Below, piece after piece: positions 9,483 through 18,372 of a DNA stretch of 46,367 bases. Below the pieces are notes generated by a model. The model did no database searches. It was not told where the DNA came from and was given only the letters and a program-made list of their open reading frames with translations. Where the stretch lies: positions 1 to 46,367 of the forward strand of contig NZ_FOAR01000035.1 in assembly GCF_900109755.1 (NCBI RefSeq), given 5' to 3'. The translations under genes and the position numbers were made by a program. This stretch comes from Pseudomonas agarici. Its GTDB lineage: Bacteria; Pseudomonadota; Gammaproteobacteria; Pseudomonadales; Pseudomonadaceae. Position 1 is the stretch's first letter. Each line of letters starts with the position of its first letter.

Positions 9483-12400
9483 TCAGGTATTGATCGCCGG
9501 GATGGGATCCTCCGGATAGTCGCCGGGCTGTTCAGGTCCGCCGGTCAGGTCGTATTGCTTGAGGATCGGCACCATTTCGCCGTAGAACTTCTCCTGCTCT
9601 TTGCCACGGGCGTCGGCCAGGGCAAAGGGCAGGAAGGCACTGGCGATACCACCGACGATCGCACCGCCGATGCCGAGCACGCCGCTGAGGGAGCCGGCGA
9701 CGGCAGCGATATCGCTGAAGCCGAACAAGCCGGCACCGCCTTCGATCAGGCTGGCCGTCGCGGCACCGGTGCCGAGGATGCCACCGGCCAGGTTGAAGGC
9801 GCCACTGAGGGGTTCCCCGTGAGCGAGGCCGTCGACGCCGCCCACGATGCCCACGATGCCACCGATAAAGCTGCCGGCACCGCCGACTATCTTGCTAACG
9901 CTGCTCAGTTTGGCGATGGCGTCGGCGCTCAGCGGACCCTTGCCGGTCAGTTCGCTGGTCGGGAAGGCACCAATGCCTTCGCCGACGTTCTTGTTGATAT
10001 CCCAACTGGTGCCAAAGCCGAACTCCTTGGCGTATTTGGTGCCGCCTTCCATCAGCAGGCCGGCGAACTGCAGGCCCGCCGAGACGCGATTGGCATCAGC
10101 GATCGGAGTGTTGCTGCCGGTGGCGGAGCGAGCGATTAGCACGCCTCCGGCGAGGATACCGCTGCCGATATGCATCAGGCCCTGCTTGTAGGCGTCAGTC
10201 ACATTGCCCAACTTCAAACCGTCGATGGCTTTAGGTAGGACGTCGATGATCTTGTCGTTCTGGCGCCCGATGTCCCATACCGAGCGCATCATACTGATCA
10301 CTTGCGAAGGATCGATCTTGCTGCCGTCGGCCGCAGTAAACAGTTGCGGGTCGGCCTCGGCGGCAGAGTTGAGCGCCGCAGTGACCTTGGCCTCATCGAA
10401 ATTGCCATTGGCATCGCCGAGCGTGATGTTGAGGCTGTTGCTGTCGGCACTGTTGACCAGGGCTTCGGACAGCGCTTCGTTGAAGTTGACCTGCAGGATC
10501 TGGGCGTCGCCCGAGGTGGCATTCGGCCCAAGGAAGGCCTGGAAGGCCGAGGCGCTGGCGGTGAAGCTGCTGGCTGCCGCCACCGGGTCCGTGCCGCTGG
10601 CGAGCATATCTTTGAACGCTTGGCCAGAGACGAAGTCGTTCTTGTAGGTGTTGTAGAGGTTGTCCATCTGCCCGGATTTTTCGGCGATGGCATGCAGGTC
10701 CACTTTACCGTCACCGCCCAGCGCGAGGTTGGCGATAGTGATGTCGTTGGCCGCGTTCTGCAGCGCGGTACCGGGTGGCACTGGCTTGCCGTCCGCATCC
10801 TTGGCGTCGAGGTTGGTGTTGAGGACGTTGCCGGTGTCCAGTTGGGTGGCCTTGTAGGATTGCAGGGCAATTTTCAGGTTCGGGTCGCTGCTGACGATAT
10901 TCTGCAGCGCCGGGCCCCGCTTGTTCTGCATGAAAGCCTGGACGTCATTGTCGGCCATCAGGGTATGGATCGCGTCCTGTAGCTGGCCCTTGATCTTGTC
11001 CTCGTTGGGGTTGAGCCCCTTGTTGGGCGAGGTGTACTTGTCGAGCAGGCCGGTGTGATTATCCTTGTAATCGCTGATGGTCAGCCGGGTTTGGGCGTCA
11101 GTCAATTGGGTGAGCACTGCGGCCTTGGTCTTACCGTCGTAGTTTTCCGGGTGTTGCAGCACATCGGCGTTCAGCTTGGAGGTGTCGACATCCGCCACTG
11201 CGTCGCGCACGGCCGCGCCGTCGAGGAAGATCAAGGTGTCGGAGTCGGTCTTGGGCGCTTGTTTTTCCATCCAGGCACCGATGTTGTCGCGCACGATGAT
11301 CTTGTCTTCGTGGTACAGCACCGGATCGTCGCCACCCAGGTCCAGGGAGCGCATCATCCCGGGGTGCGACCAAAGATCGGCGGCGCTGGTCAATTCCGAG
11401 CTCAGGCCCGGGTCGCTCGCCAGGCCCGTCAGGTTGTCGATATGGATCTCGCCCTTGTTCTCCCGTTGGTCGCTGCTGCCGGGGGTCATGTTCGGACCGG
11501 CACTGGCGACCAGGGAGTTGTTGGCCATCAGGATCGCCGCTGGCTTGGCGTTAGCCTTGGCCAACTCGTCAGGATTGCCGCCGAGGAACGCCGTATAGGA
11601 TTTCGTGGCGGCGGAGAGATCATCCTTGGCGTTGTGGATAAAGTGATCGACATCGGAATGAGTGATCACCCCATCGGCCTTGCCCCGGCCACCGCTGTCC
11701 AGTGCGGCCATCAGCGACGGACTGCTGGCGACATATTTGAGCGCGGCCTGAGCCTCGGGCGGCAGGGTGGTCGGCGGGTTGGCGAAGTCGATCGGGGTAT
11801 CGTGCAGACCCCAGGCATCCCAGTTTTCCGAGATCATTTCCGATGCGGCGATCGGTCGGTTCAGGTCGAGTTCTTCCTGGGTCGGCTGGGCGCCGGTATT
11901 GCCGGTGATCTTGTCCCAGTCCTTGGCGCCGGCGGCGTGGCTGGATCCGTCGATCCAGCTATTGTCACTGGTGCCGGGGGCGCCGGAGAGGCCTTTGTAT
12001 TCGTTGACGGCCTGGTTGTAGATCTCCGGAGCAATGTCCTTGGCGGCGATGATTTTCTGCCCGGAGTCGGTTTCATAACGGATCAGGCCGGGGCCGATTT
12101 CTTCAGGCGCCCCTACCAGGCGCATGCCGTCGAAGGTTTCGTTGGGAGCAGCCAGACGATAACCCTCGGCTTCGCTCTGGTTGATCGCGAGTTGCTTCTC
12201 GCGGTCCTGACTGACCTGGGTGAATAGCGTCGGGTTGTCCTTCTGACTGACCACGACTTTTTCGCCGCTGAGCGTCTCGTAGCGAATCAGCCCTGGGCCG
12301 ACCTCGTCGACGGCGCCGATCCCCTTGTAGTTTCCCAGGCCGGGGGCGACGGTGCTGCTCTCGGCTGGCACGTAACCGTCCTTCTGGCTCTGGATGATAC

Positions 12401-12701
12401 CGGCTTCGTGGGCGCCGTTCTTCTGGTCGCGCTGGTATTGATTGAGCACCTGCTTGTACAGGTCCGGGTCGTCTTTTTCCTTGACCGTCACCGGCTTGTC
12501 GCCGTCGCGCGGCGTGTAGGTGATGCTACCGTCCTTGGGCGGCTGGATATTCTGGAAGGGCTCGGGAAGGCTGGCGCCACGGATCTTTGACGGGTCGAAG
12601 ATCGGTCGGTCGCCGGCCTGGGCCAGCGCAATCTCGAACTTTTTCTGGGCAGAATCGACCTTGCGGTCGATGGGGGCGGTGGCGTTGCGTATGGCAGTCA
12701 T
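9483..12701 (-). CDS. Large HrpK-like type III secretion-associated protein
   Basis: A 1072-residue protein that I assign, from general resemblance, to the HrpK-domain proteins of Pseudomonas (HrpK of P. syringae is a type III-secreted putative translocator). The N-terminal 250 residues contain three imperfect repeats with the pattern GPGLIRYET-x-SG-x-K near residues 57-90, 134-167 and 203-236. An EF-hand-like loop, DSGGRGKADGVI, lies at about 335-346, and DANGNFDE occurs later. Residues from about 840 on are Gly/Ala-rich and strongly hydrophobic (VVGGAG and IVGGIAS-like stretches), as expected of a membrane-inserting translocator. There is no Sec signal peptide. GGGAGG precedes the ATG. No secretion-apparatus gene and no clear hrp box is in the window. 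It sits on the strand opposite to the arginine genes, between argR and aruC. Confidence 0.6.
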   Translation of the reverse strand: MTAIRNATAPIDRKVDSAQKKFEIALAQAGDRPIFDPSKIRGASLPEPFQNIQPPKDGSITYTPRDGDKPVTVKEKDDPDLYKQVLNQYQRDQKNGAHEAGIIQSQKDGYVPAESSTVAPGLGNYKGIGAVDEVGPGLIRYETLSGEKVVVSQKDNPTLFTQVSQDREKQLAINQSEAEGYRLAAPNETFDGMRLVGAPEEIGPGLIRYETDSGQKIIAAKDIAPEIYNQAVNEYKGLSGAPGTSDNSWIDGSSHAAGAKDWDKITGNTGAQPTQEELDLNRPIAASEMISENWDAWGLHDTPIDFANPPTTLPPEAQAALKYVASSPSLMAALDSGGRGKADGVITHSDVDHFIHNAKDDLSAATKSYTAFLGGNPDELAKANAKPAAILMANNSLVASAGPNMTPGSSDQRENKGEIHIDNLTGLASDPGLSSELTSAADLWSHPGMMRSLDLGGDDPVLYHEDKIIVRDNIGAWMEKQAPKTDSDTLIFLDGAAVRDAVADVDTSKLNADVLQHPENYDGKTKAAVLTQLTDAQTRLTISDYKDNHTGLLDKYTSPNKGLNPNEDKIKGQLQDAIHTLMADNDVQAFMQNKRGPALQNIVSSDPNLKIALQSYKATQLDTGNVLNTNLDAKDADGKPVPPGTALQNAANDITIANLALGGDGKVDLHAIAEKSGQMDNLYNTYKNDFVSGQAFKDMLASGTDPVAAASSFTASASAFQAFLGPNATSGDAQILQVNFNEALSEALVNSADSNSLNITLGDANGNFDEAKVTAALNSAAEADPQLFTAADGSKIDPSQVISMMRSVWDIGRQNDKIIDVLPKAIDGLKLGNVTDAYKQGLMHIGSGILAGGVLIARSATGSNTPIADANRVSAGLQFAGLLMEGGTKYAKEFGFGTSWDINKNVGEGIGAFPTSELTGKGPLSADAIAKLSSVSKIVGGAGSFIGGIVGIVGGVDGLAHGEPLSGAFNLAGGILGTGAATASLIEGGAGLFGFSDIAAVAGSLSGVLGIGGAIVGGIASAFLPFALADARGKEQEKFYGEMVPILKQYDLTGGPEQPGDYPEDPIPAINT

Positions 12702-13345
12702 GCAGAACCTCCCTGAGGATCACTTTCCGGGCACACGACCTCGCTCCGGCCCTGCCGCGAGCGGCGCGGGCTGAGGGGGCGCGAGTGTGTGGTCGGGGTT
12801 ATCGGGCTGCTGTGAGCAACCCGCCGCTTGAGCGGGGGCCTGCTCATGAAGCCCTAGGCGTGTGTATATTTGGTTACAAATTCTGCGGGCTAATTGCCGG
12901 CTACAAGCGCTTTAAACAGCGGAGCCGGAGGGGGCAATGTGGGCTTCGGGGTGGCTGGCGGCCTTGGTGCAAAAGGCCATTTATCGCGGGCTCCGAGGGA
13001 GGGGGAGCGCTCGGCTGGGGCTCCCGAGAGAGTGGCCGTGCGAAGGTCGGTCTCTGGGTTCATGCCTTTCGAATTTTCCACTCGAATTCACAACATTTCA
13101 CAAAAATTCACACTGCGAAGATCGTCAGTCGAAAATCTCATTTCGTAGGCTCTGCATCAAAAGGGCCCCACCGTTTAAACTGCGCCTTTGCGATGCTATT
13201 TGTCGCATTGCCGACAACCTCGGCAAAACCCGGTTTGGCGCTATAAGAAGTTGTCGCTTGGCGACAATGCCGGACTGAAATCTGTCCTTACAATCCCCCC
13301 ATCGCTCGCCAGTTTCAGGCAGGCGTACCTCTTCAGGAGACTCCG
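12702..13345. other. Intergenic region between divergent hrpK-like gene and aruC
   Basis: About 640 bp without a supported gene. The left half is GC-rich leader of the hrpK-like gene. The centre (13070-13150) is AT-richer with short runs such as CACAAAAATTCACA. The right part holds the ArgR-type operators and aruC promoter. Open frames crossing it lack any domain. Confidence 0.5.
13201..13267 (+). promoter_or_regulatory. ArgR operator region upstream of aruC
   Basis: Two TGTCGC half-sites in the same orientation lie at 13201-13206 and 13252-13257. The second is a perfect TGTCGC-N8-AA; the first has CA instead of AA. Both are also part of local dyads (TTGTCGC...GCGACAA at 13251-13267). A CTATAAG, a possible -10, lies at 13241-13247. 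This fits ArgR activation of the AST operon by arginine. Confidence 0.6.
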
Positions 13346-14566
13346 ATGTCCGTTGAGCAAGCTCCGGTGCAACGCGCCGATTTCGACCAGGTAATGGTTC
13401 CCAACTACGCCCCCGCGGCTTTTATTCCCGTGCGAGGGGCGGGCTCTCGAGTCTGGGACCAGGCGGGGCGGGAGTTGGTCGATTTTGCCGGCGGGATTGC
13501 GGTCAATGTCCTGGGCCACGCGCATCCGGCGCTGGTCGGTGCGCTGACCGAGCAGGCCAACAATCTGTGGCACGTATCCAACGTTTTCACTAACGAGCCG
13601 GCCTTACGCCTGGCCAAAAAACTGGTGGACGCGACCTTCGCCGAGCGCGTGTTCTTTTGCAACTCCGGTGCCGAAGCCAACGAAGCCGCGTTCAAGCTGG
13701 CCCGTCGCGTGGCATTCGATCGTTTCGGTGCGGAAAAATACGAAATCATCGCTGCGCTCAACAGTTTTCACGGTCGCACGCTGTTCACCGTGAACGTCGG
13801 TGGCCAGTCGAAGTACTCCGACGGCTTCGGGCCGAAAATCACCGGCATCACCCATGTACCGTTCAATGACTTGGACGCGCTGAAAGCCGCTATCTCGGAT
13901 AAGACCTGTGCCGTGGTGTTGGAGCCGATCCAGGGTGAGGGCGGCGTGCTGCCGGCCGAGCTGGCCTACCTGCAAGGGGCCCGCGCGCTGTGCGACCAGC
14001 ACGACGCACTGTTGGTGTTCGACGAGGTACAAACCGGTATGGGCCGCAGCGGCAAGCTGTTCGCCTATATGCACTACGGCGTGACGCCGGACATTCTCAC
14101 CAGTGCCAAGAGCCTGGGGGGCGGTTTCCCGATTGCCGCGATGCTCACCCGCGAAGCGCTGGCCAAGCACCTGGTGGTCGGCACCCATGGCACCACCTAC
14201 GGCGGCAACCCGTTGGCATGTGCGGTCGGCAATGCGGTGATCGATGTGATCAACACCCCTGAAGTGCTCAATGGCGTCAATGCCAAGCACGCGGTATTCA
14301 AGACCCGCCTGGAGCAGATCGGCGCCAAGTACGGCCTGTTCAGCCAGGTTCGTGGCGTGGGCCTGTTGCTTGGCTGCGTGTTGGCCGATGCCTGGAAGGG
14401 CAAGGCCAAGGACGTGTTCAATGCGGCCGAGAAAGAAAATTTGATGATTCTGCAAGCCGGTCCGGATGTGATTCGTTTCGCTCCGAGCCTGGTGGTCGAG
14501 GATGTGGACATCAAGGAAGGCCTGGACCGTTTCGAGCGTGCCGTGGCCAGACTGACCCAGGGTTGA
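13346..14566 (+). CDS. aruC: Succinylornithine/acetylornithine aminotransferase
   Basis: A 406-residue class III PLP aminotransferase. In the AST pathway it moves the delta-amino group of N2-succinylornithine to 2-oxoglutarate; the same enzyme type serves as ArgD in arginine synthesis. The PLP lysine is K255 in LTSAKSLGGGFPI; the cofactor-binding FDEVQTGMGRSG and CNSGAEANEAAFKLAR motifs are intact. CAGGAG lies nine bases before the ATG. A hairpin with T-run follows before aruF, suggesting reduced read-through. First gene of the AST operon, directly behind ArgR half-sites. Confidence 0.93.
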   Translation: MSVEQAPVQRADFDQVMVPNYAPAAFIPVRGAGSRVWDQAGRELVDFAGGIAVNVLGHAHPALVGALTEQANNLWHVSNVFTNEPALRLAKKLVDATFAERVFFCNSGAEANEAAFKLARRVAFDRFGAEKYEIIAALNSFHGRTLFTVNVGGQSKYSDGFGPKITGITHVPFNDLDALKAAISDKTCAVVLEPIQGEGGVLPAELAYLQGARALCDQHDALLVFDEVQTGMGRSGKLFAYMHYGVTPDILTSAKSLGGGFPIAAMLTREALAKHLVVGTHGTTYGGNPLACAVGNAVIDVINTPEVLNGVNAKHAVFKTRLEQIGAKYGLFSQVRGVGLLLGCVLADAWKGKAKDVFNAAEKENLMILQAGPDVIRFAPSLVVEDVDIKEGLDRFERAVARLTQG

Positions 14567-14653
14567 TCGAGCCTGCTTGATCAACGCAAGCTTGATTGAA
14601 AGGTAGTAGCGCCGCCGTCGGCTCATGGAGTCGGCGACGCGCCGATTTTTTCG

Positions 14654-14677
14654 TGCCGGGCCAGCCCGGCATTTTTT
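14654..14677 (+). terminator. Terminator-like hairpin between aruC and aruF
   Basis: TGCCGGGC and GCCCGGCA form a tight stem followed by TTTTTT. It lies within the operon, so it is probably a partial terminator that lets aruC be expressed above aruFGDBE. Confidence 0.75.
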
Positions 14678-14727
14678 CCTCTGTGTCGGCCGATTCAGCC
14701 GATCCGTTTTTAGTAAGGAGTGACACC

Positions 14728-15744
14728 ATGCTGGTGATGCGCCCCGCGCAAATGGCTGACCTGGACGAGGTACGGCGTCTGGCCGCCGACAGCCCGATCG
14801 GTGTCACTTCCCTGCCGGACGACGAAGGCCGCCTGCGCGACAAGATCGCCGCGAGCGAAGCCTCGTTTGCCGCTGAAGTCAGCTTCAACGGCGAAGAAAG
14901 CTATTTCTTCGTGCTCGAGGACACTGCCACCGGCACGCTGGTCGGCTGCTCGGCGATCGTCGCCTCGGCCGGTTATTCGGAGCCGTTCTACAGTTTCCGC
15001 AATGAGACTTTTGTCCATGCATCGCGCGAGCTGAAGATCCACAACAAGATCCACGTGCTTTCCCAGTGCCATGACCTGACTGGCAACAGCTTGCTGACCA
15101 GCTTCTATGTGGTGCCGGAACTGGTGGGCTCGGCCTGGTCAGAGTTGAACTCCCGTGGTCGTCTATTGTTCGTCGCCAGTCACCCGGAGCGATTCGCCGA
15201 TTCGGTGGTGACCGAGATCGTCGGCTATAGCGACGAGCATGGCGACTCGCCGTTCTGGGACGCCATTGGCCGCAACTTCTTCGACCTGAACTACGCCGAG
15301 GCCGAGCGCTTGTGCGGCGTGAAGAGTCGGACCTTCCTCGCCGAACTGATGCCGCATTACCCGATCTACGTTCCGCTGCTGCCAGACGCCGCCCAAGAAG
15401 CCATGGGACAAGTGCACCCGCGTGCGCAGATTACTTTCGACATCCTGATGCGCGAGGGTTTCGAGACCGATCATTACATCGATATTTTCGACGGTGGCCC
15501 AACCCTGCACGCGCGGGTCAGCGGGATCCGTTCGATTGCCCAGAGCCGCGTGGTGCCGGTGAAGATCGGTGAGAGCCAGGGCGGTGGTCGCCAATACCTG
15601 GTGTCCAATGCATTGTTGCAGGACTACCGCGCGGTGTTGTTGGCGCTCGATTATGCCCCCGGCAAGCCAGTCACCTTGGATCTGCAGGCCGCCGAAGCCT
15701 TGGGCGTCGGCGAAGGCGCCAGCGTGCGCCTGGTGGCAGTTTAA
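14728..15744 (+). CDS. aruF: Arginine/ornithine N-succinyltransferase, AruF subunit
   Basis: A 338-residue AstA-family acyltransferase. Pseudomonads have two homologous subunits, AruF and AruG, which form the heteromeric enzyme succinylating the alpha-amino group of arginine (and ornithine) with succinyl-CoA, the first AST step. The start MLVMRPAQMADLDEV follows TAAGGAG at 14714-14720. Shared blocks with AruG include SPFWDAIGRNFFDLNYAEA and FLAELMPHYPIY. The genes are 72 bp apart. Confidence 0.93.
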   Translation: MLVMRPAQMADLDEVRRLAADSPIGVTSLPDDEGRLRDKIAASEASFAAEVSFNGEESYFFVLEDTATGTLVGCSAIVASAGYSEPFYSFRNETFVHASRELKIHNKIHVLSQCHDLTGNSLLTSFYVVPELVGSAWSELNSRGRLLFVASHPERFADSVVTEIVGYSDEHGDSPFWDAIGRNFFDLNYAEAERLCGVKSRTFLAELMPHYPIYVPLLPDAAQEAMGQVHPRAQITFDILMREGFETDHYIDIFDGGPTLHARVSGIRSIAQSRVVPVKIGESQGGGRQYLVSNALLQDYRAVLLALDYAPGKPVTLDLQAAEALGVGEGASVRLVAV

Positions 15745-15816
15745 GGTCGGTATCGAAAGCAGCCTTACAGCGAGTTTCACGGGCGCCGTCTGTCGGCACC
15801 CGTTTGAGGAGATAGC

Positions 15817-16842
15817 ATGATCGTTCGTCCTGTACGCAGCAGCGATTTACCCGCTCTGATCGACCTGGCCCGCAGCACCGGCACCGGCCTGACCACCTTG
15901 CCGGCCGATGAGCAGCGCTTGGCTCACCGCGTCGGCTGGGCGGAAAAAACCTTCCGGGGCGACGCTGGGCGCGGCGACGCGGATTACCTGTTCGTGCTCG
16001 AAGACGACAACGGTCGGGTCGTCGGTATTTCGGCGATTGCCGGTGCCGTCGGCTTGCGTGAGCCTTGGTACAACTTCCGGGTCGGTCTGACGGTCAGCGC
16101 CTCTCAGGAGCTGAACATCTACCGCGAGATCCCGACGCTGTTCCTGGCCAATGACCTGACGGGCAACTCGGAATTGTGTTCGCTGTTCCTGCATGCCGAC
16201 TACCGCAACGGCCTCAACGGGCGGATGCTGGCCAAGGCGCGGATGCTGTTTATCGCCGAGTTCCCGCAACTGTTTGGCAACAAGATCATCGCCGAGATGC
16301 GCGGTATGTCCGACGCAGCCGGGCGTTCGCCGTTCTGGGAGAGCCTGGGCCGGCACTTCTTCAAGATGGAGTTCAGCCAGGCCGACTACCTGACGGGTGT
16401 TGGCAACAAGGCTTTCATCGCCGAACTGATGCCGAAGTTTCCTTTGTATACCTGCTTCCTCTCCGAGGATGCCCGAGCGGTGATCGGCAAGGTACACACC
16501 GACACCGAGCCGGCCCTGTCGATGCTCAGGAGCGAAGGCTTCAGCTACCAAGGCTATGTCGACATCTTCGACGCCGGCCCAGCGGTGGCGTGCGAAACCG
16601 GCAAGATCCGTGCGATACGCGACAGCCAGGCGCTGGTGCTGGCCATCGGTACGCCAGGCGATGACGCCATACCGTTCCTGATCCACAACCGCAAGCGCGA
16701 AGACTGCCGCATCACCGCCGCTCCCGCACGATTTGCGGCAGGCACGCTGGTGGTCGACCCATTGACCGCCAAACGTCTTCAATTGAGCGCGGGTGATCAG
16801 GTCCGCGCGGTTCCGTTGTCTGTTTCTCGGGAGTCGAAATAA
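15817..16842 (+). CDS. aruG: Arginine/ornithine N-succinyltransferase, AruG subunit
   Basis: A 341-residue paralogue of AruF and its partner subunit. It starts MIVRPVRSSDLPALIDLA after GAGGAG. Matching blocks are SPFWESLGRHFFKMEFSQAD and FIAELMPKFPLYTC. The TAATG junction gives a one-base overlap with aruD, so translation is likely coupled. Confidence 0.93.
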   Translation: MIVRPVRSSDLPALIDLARSTGTGLTTLPADEQRLAHRVGWAEKTFRGDAGRGDADYLFVLEDDNGRVVGISAIAGAVGLREPWYNFRVGLTVSASQELNIYREIPTLFLANDLTGNSELCSLFLHADYRNGLNGRMLAKARMLFIAEFPQLFGNKIIAEMRGMSDAAGRSPFWESLGRHFFKMEFSQADYLTGVGNKAFIAELMPKFPLYTCFLSEDARAVIGKVHTDTEPALSMLRSEGFSYQGYVDIFDAGPAVACETGKIRAIRDSQALVLAIGTPGDDAIPFLIHNRKREDCRITAAPARFAAGTLVVDPLTAKRLQLSAGDQVRAVPLSVSRESK

Positions 16843-18305
16843 TGAGCACGCTTTACATCGCCGGCCAATGGCTTGCCGGCCAGGGCGAAGCTTTCGAGTC
16901 GTTGAATCCGGTGACCCAGCAGGTACTGTGGTCGGGCAATGGCGCCAGCTCGGCACAGGTCGAGCTGGCGGTACTGGCCGCCCGCGAGGCTTTCCCGAGC
17001 TGGGCCCGGCGCAGCCTGGATGAACGCATCGTGGTGCTCGAAGCCTTTGCCGCCAGCCTGAAAAGTCACGCCGAGGAACTGGCCCGATGCATTGGCGAGG
17101 AAACCGGCAAGCCTCTGTGGGAGTCGGCGACCGAAGTGACCAGCATGGTCAACAAGATCGCCATTTCGATTCAGAGTTACCGTGAGCGGACCGGCGAAAA
17201 GAGCGGCCCGCTGGGTGACGCCACTGCAGTATTGCGCCACAAGCCACACGGCGTGGTAGCGGTGTTCGGCCCTTACAACTTCCCAGGCCACCTGCCCAAC
17301 GGTCATATCGTACCGGCGTTGCTGGCGGGTAACAGCGTGCTGTTCAAACCGAGTGAACTGACCCCGAAAGTCGCCGAGCTGACCGTCAAATGCTGGATCG
17401 AGGCCGGCCTGCCGGCAGGCGTGCTGAACCTGCTGCAAGGCGCTCGCGAAACCGGTATTGCCCTGGCGGCGAACCTGGGGATCGACGGCCTGTTCTTCAC
17501 CGGTTCGAGCCGTACCGGCAATCACCTGCACCAGCAATTCACCGGGCGCCCGGACAAGATCCTGGCCTTGGAAATGGGGGGCAACAACCCGCTGGTGGTA
17601 GATCAAGTCCAAGACTTGGATGCAGCGGTCTACACCATTATCCAATCGGCCTTTATCTCGGCCGGTCAGCGCTGCACCTGCGCTCGCCGCCTGCTGGTGC
17701 CGCAAGGTGCCTGGGGCGACCGCTTGTTGGAGCGTCTGGTGCAAGTCAGCTCGACTATCGAAGTGGGTGCGTTCGATCAGCAGCCGGCACCGTTCATGGG
17801 CTCGGTGATTTCCCTGAGCGCCGCCCAGGCACTGATGGACGCGCAAGCGCAACTGCTGGGTAATGGTGCCGTGGCGCTGCTGGCAATGACTCAGCCCCAG
17901 GCCGGTGCGGCATTACTGACACCAGGGATTCTCGATGTGACGGCGGTAGCCGGGCGTCTCGATGAAGAGTTCTTCGGGCCGTTGCTGCAGGTGATCCGCT
18001 ATGCCGATTTTGACGCGGCGATTGCCGAGGCCAACAATACCCGGTTCGGTCTGGCGGCTGGCCTGCTGTCGGATTCCGAGGCGCGCTACCGGCAGTTCTG
18101 GCTGGAAAGCCGGGCCGGGATCGTCAACTGGAACAAGCAATTGACCGGGGCCGCGAGCAGTGCGCCATTCGGTGGGGTCGGGGCGTCGGGTAATCATCGC
18201 GCCAGTGCCTATTACGCAGCGGATTATTGCGCGTACCCAGTGGCGTCGCTGGAAACGCCAAGCCTGACGGCACCGGCCAGCCTGACGCCGGGTGTTCGGC
18301 TTTGA
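16842..18305 (+). CDS. aruD: Succinylglutamate 5-semialdehyde dehydrogenase
   Basis: A 487-residue NAD-dependent aldehyde dehydrogenase, AST step four: N-succinylglutamate semialdehyde to N-succinylglutamate. The NAD-binding FTGSSRTG and the general-base region LEMGGNNPLVV are present. The catalytic cysteine is C278 in SAGQRCTCARR, with a second Cys two residues on. It overlaps aruG by one base. Confidence 0.93.
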   Translation: MSTLYIAGQWLAGQGEAFESLNPVTQQVLWSGNGASSAQVELAVLAAREAFPSWARRSLDERIVVLEAFAASLKSHAEELARCIGEETGKPLWESATEVTSMVNKIAISIQSYRERTGEKSGPLGDATAVLRHKPHGVVAVFGPYNFPGHLPNGHIVPALLAGNSVLFKPSELTPKVAELTVKCWIEAGLPAGVLNLLQGARETGIALAANLGIDGLFFTGSSRTGNHLHQQFTGRPDKILALEMGGNNPLVVDQVQDLDAAVYTIIQSAFISAGQRCTCARRLLVPQGAWGDRLLERLVQVSSTIEVGAFDQQPAPFMGSVISLSAAQALMDAQAQLLGNGAVALLAMTQPQAGAALLTPGILDVTAVAGRLDEEFFGPLLQVIRYADFDAAIAEANNTRFGLAAGLLSDSEARYRQFWLESRAGIVNWNKQLTGAASSAPFGGVGASGNHRASAYYAADYCAYPVASLETPSLTAPASLTPGVRL

Positions 18306-18372
18306 CCTCGAAAGCGGTCGCCATGCGCAGATGATTTGATGCTTATAAAAACAGATTCGTGGAGCCTCGCCG

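Noticed and set aside
12702..12960. A search for an hrp box (GGAACC-N15/16-CCAC) before the HrpK-like gene
   Set aside because: Partial matches to the second half only; no paired element.
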